DNA from: Podospora comata
Taxonomy: Eukaryota; Ascomycota; Sordariomycetes; Sordariales; Podosporaceae
Length of the DNA stretch: 64,000 bases
Direction of reading: 5' to 3'
Assembly (NCBI GenBank): GCA_017354895.1
Contig: CP071495.1
Coordinates: 3,455,001-3,519,000 of the forward strand
Position 1 is the first letter of the stretch; the number at the start of each line of letters is the position of its first letter. Shown piece by piece: positions 10,888-20,238 of this stretch. The notes beneath the pieces were generated by a model. It saw only the letters and a list, made by a program, of their open reading frames with translations. It was not told the DNA's origin and ran no database searches. A program made the position numbers and the translations under genes.

Positions 10888-13176
10888 ATGGCGCGGGCGG
10901 GGCAAGATGTGGAGCAGTGCTTTGGGAATGCGGAAGCTTCCCACGGCGGCTTGCTGTTCCAGGGTCACGTTAACGGATCTCTCAACATCTATCGTAAGCC
11001 AACGTCTATCTGTTCTACGCTAACGATAGACGGCAACTGACAGTAAGACAGACGAAACACGGGCGAAACAGCACGCTGCGCAGCGGATTTTCCCGTTCCC
11101 GCGCAATGAGGACGTAGTGGACCGCTACATCTTCGCCGCGCTCGACCGGCTTCTACCCCCCTCGCCCGACTACCAGAGCGCGGCGCTCTGGGGTCTCGGC
11201 GGCTCCGGGTAAGTCTGCTACTAAGTTACACTGCATCCGCTGACCGGAAAAGCAAAACGCAGATTGCGCTCGAGTATGCCTACCGCCGGAGCTGTGACCC
11301 CGCCTGCTCTGTGTTCTGGGTCCACGCCGACAACGAGACGACATTTACGCAGGACTACAAGGTAATTGCGAAGAGGCTGGGCCTGGCGGATGGTCTCGAT
11401 GGTCCGGAGCTGTTAATGGCCGTGCGTGAGCAGATCGAGGCGAGCCCGTGCTGGCTGCTTATTCTCGATAACGCCGACAACCTCGCTGTGTTTGGGGTGG
11501 GTCGGACACAATCAGGCAGAGACCAAGGTCAGGACACAGAAGAGAAGCAAAATCTGTATGATTTCGTGCCCCGGGGCCCCGCAGGGACGGTGCTGTGGAC
11601 AAGTCGTGATAAGCGGATCAGCGGCAGCCTTGTGGGCGGCCGACGAGCGATCAATGTCGCTAGCATGACGGAGGGAGAGGCGAAGATATTGCTCGAAACG
11701 GTCATGTGTAGAGAGATTGACGAGGAGGAGTCCCACAACGCTATGGCGCTACTTGCCGAGCTCGACTTGCTCCCGCTCGCGGTATCACAGGCGGCAGCAT
11801 ATATGGGAAGGACGGCCACCCCAATCGGCGAGTATTTATCAAAGCTAAAGAGACGTATAAAGAGATGGCAACTGCTCAGCGAGACGGAGTTCGACCGACA
11901 CCGCAAAGCGGATGTGTCGAACAGCGTCATGCAGACGTGGGGTATCTCAATCGAGCACATCCGACAGGAGAACCAGATGGCCTACAATATCCTCCACTCG
12001 CTTGCATTTGTAGATAACCAAAACATCCCGTTGGAGTTGGTGGCGAAGGCAGCCGAGATGACAGCAAGACCGACCAGATATGAAAAAACCGCAAACACGA
12101 AGTCCGTATGCATCAAGGACCAGGACGATGATGACAAAGTCCTAGAAGCAGTGGTTCTTCTACAACACTTTTCGTTCCTACGTCCGCGCACGTCCGGCGA
12201 ACGGTACAGGGCCTACGAGATGCACAAACTCGTGCAGGAGGCTACACAGTATAGCTTAAGCCAAGAGGATCGGCGGACGGACCAATGGCATTTTTCGGAG
12301 GTAGCTCTTCGTGCTGCCACATCTCTATTTCCGGAGACGCGACGAGAATTATGGGGAGAGTGCGAGAGATATCTCAGACATGCGCAGCTTGCGGCCAGAT
12401 GGGCCGGGTTGTGTAGGGGTGGGGTAGAGGCAGCGACGCTGTTGACTCGAGTGTCGGACTATCTGTATGACCGTGGGAGGTGGAGAGAGCGGGAGCCTGT
12501 GGACCTAAGAGCCTATAAGTATCGGAGGGAACTTCTCGGCGATAAGCATCCTGACACGATCTGGAGTATGGTGGGTCTGGCCGCCACATACCTTGCTCAG
12601 GGGAGGTATGAGGAAGCGGAGAAAATTGAAGTGGAAGTACTGGCACTACGGCGCGACGTTCTCGGCGACAAGCATCCTGACACGATCAGCGGTATGGGGA
12701 ATCTGGCCACCACATACCATGCTCAGGGGAGGTATGAGGAGGCGGAGAAAATTGAAGTGGAAGTACTGGCACTACGGCGCGACGTTCTCGGCGACAAGCA
12801 TCCTGACACGATCAGCAGTATGGCGGATCTGGCCGCCACATACCATAACCAGCGGAGGTATGAGGAGGCGGAGAAGAATTATATGGAAGTGCTGGCACTG
12901 CGGCGCGACATTCTCGGAGACAAGCATCCTGACACTCTCCAGGCCATGTACGACCGCGCCGTTACCTGGAATAGCAGACAGCGATGTCCTGAAGCGTTAG
13001 CTATGATTCAGGACTGTTTCCAATTGCAGTGCAAGGTGCTGGGCCAAGCTCATCCCTCTGCCCAAAGATCTTTACGCGCCTTGAATTTATGGGGGCCGGA
13101 CAAGAAGAAAAGCTCTCGTATACGCCGAATGTTTGGGCGTGTAGCTCATCACGTCAGAGCTACGACTCCACAGTAA
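10888..13176 (+). CDS. NB-ARC-TPR NOD-like receptor with N-terminal motif shared with the HeLo-like neighbour
   Basis: Intact STAND receptor of 728 residues. Exons 10888-10993, 11052-11208 and 11253-13176; introns of 58 and 44 nt with GTAAGC/GTAAGT donors, CTGAC branch sites and AG acceptors, and splicing rebuilds the P-loop. Residues 1-35 carry DVEQCFG, ten residues, FQGHVNGSLNIY, matching the effector tail. NB-ARC: Walker A GLGGSGKT (83-90), Walker B LLILDNAD (156-163), a TSRD sensor-like LWTSRDKRI, and LDLLPLAVSQAAAYMG. TPRs start near residue 500: four motif copies about 42 residues apart (LGDKHPDTI...GRYEEAEKI). The architecture equals that of PNT1-type NLRs, which pair with a HeLo-like effector. 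The gene is divergent from 8827-9710. Ligand sensing by the TPRs and amyloid templating by the N-terminus are inferred. Confidence 0.85.
12538..13041 (+). repeat. 126-bp in-frame TPR repeat array, 4 units
   Basis: Units begin at 12538, 12664, 12790 and 12916, each exactly 126 bp after the last (GGCGAYAAGCATCCTGACAC). The first three are nearly identical in DNA, including at silent positions; the last has drifted, especially after 12960. This is typical of NLR ligand-recognition repeats kept alike by recombination and able to change copy number. Confidence 0.9.
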
Positions 13177-13244
13177 TCGCTGGCCGAATTTAGGGAGCTG
13201 GAGGGATGTTGTCGGCGCCAATTAACGGTCTCAAGGTAGTGTAT

Positions 13245-13890
13245 TGTAACTAGCTAGGCCACTCTACGAGTACACTGAACTTGGAGCAGAAAAGGAAAAA
13301 AGAAAGAGAAGTTTTGAGGATATGAGCCTCTGATATAGCTGCGCGTTGGCCAGTACGCGGCGATAGAAGGTTCTGGTGTAGTGATTTGTGTATGTGGTTA
13401 TGTGAGTTCGTAATAGCTTTAGTAAGGGTTGTCGAGGTCTATATATGCCAGGACTTATCCCGTTATATTACCCCCCTCCTCTCCTAGGATGTCAGATTAG
13501 GGAGGGGAGCCCTTTCCGTATTTCTCCTCGAATATATCTAGCGCCTCCGTTTCCTCGAAGTTATTTAGGGGTTCCTATTTAGGCTTAGCATAGCTAGACC
13601 ATTTTATCAGGAGCTCTGTCCTTCCCCTTACCTTCTTTACCTCTAAGATCTCCTCCACTTGCCACTCTACTTTCTCTTCTCCATCGCCATTGATTCCGAT
13701 CAGGGTTGGAGGCTGGGTATCGTCCTGTTTTTGTGATGCTAAAGAGTCTTCCACTGCCCTTTTTAATATAGGATGCGGAAGACGTTATAAATCCCTAGTG
13801 GAGTATCCAGTCGATAGGCATAGGAGCCGATCAGCTTAGTTATAGTACACGTGTATATCTAGCGTTCAGCCAATCGAGTTTCGCCGGAGG
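13245..13890 (-). mobile_element. Ty3/Gypsy (chromovirus) fossil fragment: LTR + integrase C-terminus with chromodomain
   Basis: Reading the minus strand: an integrase C-terminal segment (13890-13690), a chromodomain-like stretch (about 13680-13510) with EEILEVKKVRGRTELLIKW, a purine tract (13471-13485), and a putative LTR at 13245-13467 with imperfect TGTAAC/GTTATA ends and a TATATA site. The chromodomain marks it as a chromovirus-type Gypsy element. Broken and incomplete; several breaks; old. It lies only about 70 bases past the NLR stop codon. Confidence 0.65.
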
Positions 13891-13929
13891 TCTATCTGTC
13901 TTAATCTACTATAATCGTAACATACCTTA

Positions 13930-16900
13930 TTCCTAACACGGAATTGTTCAGCTGTCTAGCGTTCTTTATTAGCGTACTCTTCCTAACGTTCTTACTTCCA
14001 GATCCAGGACAACCGTTCGAAGTCGAGACAGATGCCTCAGACTCCGCCATTGGAGACAAAGATGGGAAGTTACACCCAGTAGCCTTCTTTTCGAAGAAAT
14101 TGGAGGGACTACGCAAGAACTACCCGATACATAATAAAAAGAGCTACTTGCCATTAGCGAGGCCTTAGAGGAGTGGAGACCATACCTCAGCGCTACCAAC
14201 CACAAGTTCCAGGTCTACACTGACCACAAAAACCTGAAATACATCACCACCACCTAAGGTCCTCAATGCGAAACAAACTAGATGGTCCGAATTCTTATCA
14301 GAATTTAATTTCCAGATCCACTATAAGAAGGGCTCCGATAACATAAGAGCGGATGAGCTAAGTAGAAGGATGGATCACTACGAAGAAATCACCGGAAAAA
14401 TGACCGGAAAAATCACCATCCTTACGGTAAGAAATAATAGAAGGAATATTAAGGCACCCACTTCAGCAGTGGGCTGGGTATTGCGCGGTATACCGAGAAG
14501 AATCAACAGCCAAAAATTATTAAAGTTGTATCAGCAGCGACGATTAGGAGCGATAGGCTAAGCTGGAATCTTCGAGGATCTAAAAAGACAACAATTATCG
14601 ACTCTGGCCCGGGATGTCACAACCGGGCTTACATCGAGCCGGGACAACGGAAGACATTGATTCAGGAGGTCGACGAGCTAAGACTCGGGGGACATGTGAG
14701 AATAAATAAGACAACAGGAAAGATCAAACAATATTTTAACAGGTCAAGATTAAGGAAAGTATGGAGGGAACGCTACGGGGATATAACCTTGGCAAAAGAA
14801 CAAAAGCAAAGAAACACAAGCTTTACGGATTTCTGGAACCATGACCATTAGCAAAACAACTACCAATAGAGCTCAGTAACCATAGACTTAATCACGAAAC
14901 TACTAGTCTCCAGAGACCCGGTCACCGACTTTAAATATAATAGCATCCTTATAGCTGTTAACAGACTCACCAAGTAGGAGTACTTCCTGCCCTCCAAGGG
15001 AATCTGGACAGCGGAGTAATTAGTAAGCGTGGTGTTTCGGAATGTTATAGTAATACACATATAGCTAAAGGAGTTTGTTACAAACCGCGATACGAAGTTT
15101 ATATTAAAGTTTTAGAAAGCTTTAATTAAGTAAGTAGGAGTTAATAACAAAGTGTCGTCAGTATATTACTTCCAAACGGACGGCCAAACAGAGAGGCTTA
15201 ATTAAATCGACGAATAATATCTTCGGAACTACGTCAACCTCGAGCAAGATAACTGGGTTGAACTTCTGCCGGCAGCGCAACTTACCTACAATATACCTTC
15301 TACGGAGATAAAGTAAGTTACTCCATTCTTTGCAAACTACGGGTTCGAGGCGGATCTACGGATAGGACCAGAGGCAAGAGTGCCTAGAGCAGCAGTCAAA
15401 GCAGGCAAACTACATATACTGCACACCAAACTCAACATAGAACTCGAATTCGTCAGAGAACGTATACGCAAATACTATAACAATAAGCGGCTCGAGGGAC
15501 CTAGCCTAGGGGAGGGAGATGAAGTGTTTTTATTAACACGGAATTTACGTATAAAACGACCTAGTAAGAAGTTGAACTACAGGAAGGTGGGACCCCTTCG
15601 AGGTCGAGAAGAAGGTGTTAGAGACAGCGTACATGCTGAAGCTACCTAGCACTATGCGGCTTAGATCGCGGACCTTTTACATTTCACTCTTGGAACCGGT
15701 ACCACGGGCGGCTAGTCTAGATACACAAATAGAAGCCGAGGACGAAGACGAGGAGTACGATATAGAAGAAATCTTTAATTCCCGCATTAATAATAGACAA
15801 CTGTAGTGTCTGGTTAGCTGGCTGGGCCGACTATAGACAACTCGTGGGAACCAACGACGAATCTTAACTGCGCTGAGAAGCTGAAGGAGTTTCACTAGAG
15901 GAACCTTCACCGACCGCGGGAGGCGGCACGGACAAGGTAATAAGGTTAGCTCCCGAGAGATTTAAGCGGGAAGGAAAACTAGTTAAAAGAAGGGCCAAGG
16001 CTTACGGGAGGTATTTTGCCGGACGCGCCAGATGCCGGCTAGCTAGCCGAGAAAGAATTAGGAGCGTCGGGGTCAGCGGACGAGGAGGTGGATTGCTATG
16101 CCTCCTCCTCTAATATACTACAACTAAACAGTTTAATCTCTCGCTCGCGCAAAAATCAAGGGGTGCGCTTGACCCGGGCAACGCGGGCAACGAAGGAGGA
16201 CAGTTAATTTCCCAGTTCTTCCTCCTCCTTCGCGAGTTCCTGTTGAACCTCCAAGTTACGGGTAACTGGTAAAAGCTATTAGGTAGGATACTTAAAGAGA
16301 GGGAGAGACTTACGGGCAGAACCCACGTTCGTATTATCAGAAGGGATCTTCAGGCATATACACTCGCTACAGCGACTGGACCCTTGCACTAGGACGAAAG
16401 GAAGGTTCGAGGAAAAGTAGCGGGTGTACGGCATGATCTCACAACCGCGCCTAACGATCGAGCGCAAGAGGGCGGTGGCCTGACCGGTTGTACGGTGAGG
16501 TTTCATCTGCACGCGATGAGATATGATTACGGGCAAGGAGAAAAAGAGCATAAATACTTACCGAAGAAAATGGGGAGTTAGTTGGTTCTGATGAATCAGG
16601 ACTCGGCCGGCGAGGCGTCGGCCTAGAAGGAATAGTATTATGTTATAAGCTATGTGCGAGGATAGGTGCGAGGATAGACGCGAGTATAGTCGGGATACTG
16701 GGCGGACCAATGAGCAGAGTGTATTACGGTGGGACGTAAATTAGGTAGATAGCTAATTAGAAGAGGACCGATAGACCGGCACAGGGGGAGCGGTCCAATG
16801 GTCTAGGATGACCACTCACGAGAGGACCGATGGACCGACGAGTCGGATCGGTCTTACGGTCCAAGAGGACGAGGGGTATATATATATGGAAAGTTAGTCG

Positions 16901-17075
16901 TAGATAGTGTCGCAGTATGCAATACAAGTGCATATGTACAAATGTTAATCAGGCGTTGTGATTATATTGAAACAAGTCTTTTATTGTGCACTTTTTAGCT
17001 GCACCGAACCATTCGTTTAGAAGTTACCTTCAACTGTGTATCCCTTTCAGAGGTTTTGGATAGGGGTCCGTCACA
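13930..17075 (+). mobile_element. Ty3/Gypsy fossil: RNase H, integrase, 3' region and LTR end
   Basis: Plus-strand relic in the opposite direction to the preceding fragment. Parts seen in order: end of the RT/RNase H region with FEVETDASDSAIG and LHPVAFFSKKLEG (about 14010-14115), [12 protein letters not shown] and the ADELSRR end of RNase H (to about 14375), integrase zinc-binding and core remnants (about 14600-15400), the integrase C-terminal region (to about 15800), a noncoding 3' part, and an LTR terminus ending GTCACA at 17075. Gag and most of RT were not seen. Many breaks; ancient. The LTR end matches 7901 and 10665. Confidence 0.75.
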
Positions 17076-17692
17076 AAGAGAAGAGCCGTGTGGTAAGTGG
17101 TAGGACCGATAGAATGGTCGCTTTATCTAGCCAAAACTAGAAGAAAAGTCACGTAGTAGGCAGGTAGGGAGTGACGGATTGTATCTAGTCAAAATAGCTA
17201 CCACGACCCAGAGTCCCCTAAAACGGAGAGCAAATACGCTGGCGAGCTCGTTCTTAGTCCCCGTTTTGGTGGAGGAGTTGTTTGGGGGTCCCAAAAACGG
17301 GACCCTCCCCACCCGGCCCCATTTTCGTCCCTGTAGGAGAGGGAGGCTCCAAACTCGGACTATGAAAGAGCCGCTTAAAGTTAGTGTTTTTGGAGAATGG
17401 CAAGCGTAGGGTGAGCGGTGGTGAGCGGTGGTGAGCTAAAGGTGAGCCGAGGGTGAAGTGAGCCTGATTTTGGGCCAACCGTTCTCGGACCAGACACAAA
17501 AGGTTTTAGAGACCGACTACCGGAGAAGTTTGGTGAACTGCGCAGAATCAGCGCCACGGTGGGGCGTACCCAAAAAGTACATGGCATGGATACGTTTGAA
17601 GATGCCGTTATAAAGTGGATCGTGGAGAGCTAGAAGGTAGGCCTGGAATGGTCAGCTACAATGTCCCCCCAGTTTGCGTTTCAACGATCATC
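17076..17692. other. Unassigned sequence, 617 bases, with small repeats
   Basis: No gene recognised. It holds a short hairpin (GGGTCCC-N6-GGGACCC type, 17286-17305) and a GTGAGCGGTG tandem run (about 17411-17455). It lies between the LTR end and the hydrolase fragment, so it may be further mobile-element debris. Confidence 0.4.
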
Positions 17693-18282
17693 CACCTTCT
17701 TGGCAACTAAACCTCCCATGCTATGTGCCACAATACGATAGGTGTCTGTAAAAGCCAATCAGTATGTGTACTCGAAGCTTGATGGCAGGGATTCTTGACC
17801 TCTCTACTATTTTGCAGATGCGACGAGTTGTAGATATCGGCAATCAAGGCTTGTCCGAAGTCGTGAACAGTCAGGAGACTCTCTTTCCTGGTCATCCAGT
17901 CCGAGTTGTAGCCAAAGCTGTGAATGCGTACATGCTCGAACCCGGGCTCGGCTGGAAGCCATTCCTTGGGCCAAAACATGGCCTCTTCCTGGGAGATGCT
18001 CCATGTTTTTCTTGGACCTCCGCCAAGACCATGAATGAGGATGAAATCAATTCTTGGGTCAGGTGGCTCGTGAAGAAGGGTGAGACCTAAAGGTCCTTTG
18101 ACAACTTCGCCAGTGGACTGAGAAGAGGTTGTGTTTTGTTTGCGGAGCGACCTTTTCTGGAGCAGAGATAGTGATCTTGTTCGCAGTGAAATCGCGGCAT
18201 CTTCATCAGGAGACCTAGACCGAAGTGTCACCACCTCGTTTTGGCTGGCAGTGTTTTGGCTGGCCTGATGCACAGTGAGCAC
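17693..18282 (-). pseudogene. SesB-like alpha/beta hydrolase, N-terminal half only (broken)
   Basis: Minus-strand fragment carrying the hydrolase start typical of fungal SesB-like domains heading many NLRs: GPLGLTLLHEPPDPRIDFIL, IHGLGGGPRKTW, MFWPKEWLPAE, HSFGYNSDW, LTVHDFGQALIADIYNS, then the nucleophile elbow region (AHSMGGLVAKK, GxSxG-like) at about 17695-17725, after which homology stops. The half of the domain after the elbow is absent here, but a matching C-terminal half stands at about 7360-7752 on the same strand, in the right order. The frame is not intact and no good ATG is seen at the start. Known role of the family: putative lipase/esterase effector domain of STAND proteins. Confidence 0.65.
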
Positions 18283-19206
18283 ATGACCAACAGCGAGGAT
18301 ATCGAGTTCGTTTGCCTAGCATTGTCATTACGTCTTCGACTGATGGACTTCCAATGTCAGCTTCATCGCTGATCGATCGTTTGGTCTTATGAAGTTTTGG
18401 GTCGACTCATCATGGTGTGGAGGTAGATGTTTGAGCAACAGCAGCTGAAGAAGCTCAGATTCTCGGTTCTCAGCCCCTCACTTCTTCACCAAGGGGGGCT
18501 GGGCCATGGCTCGCCAGGGCCCGCCACAGCCCGCGCGGGAAGCAAGCCGCACAACTGCGATTTATTTGTCGACCCTCGCCTTGAAATACTGCCTGTCCCG
18601 ATCAGAAAGTCGCACATGTACCATCTGGCCGCATCGCTCCTGAAAAAGGATCGAGTGTCCCGCCTTAGCCTTGACAAAGCTTTTTGCCATCTCGCAGGGA
18701 GTCCGTAAATGATTCGACCAACTTTTAAGACTTGGCTTCTGGCTTCTTCAGTAGTCTCATTATTGCCTGTCCCGAATTGTGGTTGGGAGGAAAGAGAAGG
18801 GCCCCCAGCCGGTGACGGCAAGGTTGATTGGGCATCTAAAGGCAGATGTTACACTGGTGACGCTTCTGGATGAGCATCGGACCAGCTCAAGGAATATCTA
18901 GTTGACAGTCTGGCACGAGTTATGAGGAAGAATCAACGTAGCATGGTTATGGAGGCCCCTTAGCGGTAGTTCTTTGATCGATAAAGATTGCTTCCGCCAG
19001 CGTGAGGTACATGTAAAGTGGCGAGCTCAAAGTTCAGCTTCACAGGATCTACGTAAGAACGAACATGGTCACTTTGCCTCTCGAAAAAACTTTTGATAGT
19101 CAAGTTTTGAGTGAGAAATCACCGATGTTGTATTGGGATGTAATCAAGTTGAAAACTCTCTTCTCTAGAATCCGTGAAGACTTCTTATGCCAAAGAAGCC
19201 CAACGC
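18283..19206. other. Intergenic, about 920 bases, no gene seen
   Basis: Upstream flank of the hydrolase fragment. GC-rich around 18500-18545. A 111-codon minus-strand reading frame (18486-18821) has no recognisable family and is not called. The poly-A-rich part near 19080 holds nothing definite. Confidence 0.4.
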
Positions 19207-19937
19207 TCAATCCGAATCCGAATCAGGCGCAGGATGATTTTCGTCTGTCCATTTGTCCACTACCGATAAAAGCCTGCGGATATCCGAGCGCCTAGTAGCC
19301 CAAGAAGTGACAAGACGCACAAACTGTCTGTTACTGTCAATCAGAAAATCAAAGTTCTTCTTGAGGTGCTCAACGAGCGGTTGCTCAAACTCAACACACA
19401 CTTGGTTGGTCTCCAACTCCTTCCATAGCTCCCAATCGTAAAGCATATTGCTGAAATGTTCTGCCATCTCATGCGCTTTACCATTAGCGACTTTCGCGAG
19501 TTGTAGAAAGAGTCGATCGCCGAAAGGCCGATCTCTGAAGAGGACTTCGAATTGGGCCTCCAAGATCCTGTTGTTGGCGACAAGCATTCCACGTTGCTTC
19601 ATTTCGTAAGAAAAAATTGCCCCAAAGGCAGGATCCTTGAACACTATAGCTTCACCCATTAGGCAATCCAAAAGATATCCGTTAGGCGAAAGATACCCTC
19701 CAGTGTCATGTCGTTCTGCTTGGATGCCAATGCAAACTCGAGACGTGTACCATCCATGATCAAGAGGAGACCGAGTTTCTTGGCGTCTAGACAGCAAAAG
19801 CTGGCATTGTGATTGTGCTGGATCGGTTGATCCCTGGGGGTTCGGCATGAGAGAGCCTCGAGAAACTCTGGATGTGCTCCATCGCCGTAGTCGTTGAGGA
19901 ACGTGCTGCGCTGTTCTTCTCGCGGGCACCATTTCAT
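19207..19937 (-). pseudogene. Unknown protein gene with one frame change
   Basis: ATG at 19937 starts MKWCPREEQRSTFLNDYGDG, an uncharacterised but natural-looking sequence with even codon use. The frame switches near 19,700 at a run of G residues and continues in a second frame (SPNGYLLDCLMGEAIVF...) to a stop at 19207, ending in an acidic DSDSD tail. Together about 240 codons. No intron of normal length fits, so the gene is either frameshifted or there is one base missing from the assembly. It stands just upstream, on the same strand, of the hydrolase remnant. Family unknown to me. Confidence 0.5.
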
Positions 19938-20238
19938 AATTGCTGTTGATCGTGGGAATATGCCGGGCTGATCACGGAGAGATTAGTTGGTGGAAAGGTA
20001 GATGGTTAAAGGGCAGAATGGAAGTAGTAGCTAATTAAATAGTTAAGGTAGCTGGATCAAGCTACATCTGGCAGGTATTTTGATTTGCAGTAGGCCCACA
20101 GAACGGGGACATTGCAAAATCTGAAAATCTTGATTACTCCTTCCCCTTCGTCTTATCCTAGGTAGGTATATTACACATTGGCCAGACGCCTGAACGCCAA
20201 ATTTTGATGCCACGTCATGTCGAGCCTGGCTCAATGGT
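19938..20238. other. Intergenic, 301 bases
   Basis: It includes TAGGTAGGTAT (about 20160-20170), a kind of short repeat common in Sordariales intergenic DNA. Nothing else seen. Confidence 0.4.

Noticed and set aside
18486-18821. 111-codon minus-strand frame
   Set aside because: Low-information composition, no ATG-proximal or splice support, no recognisable family.
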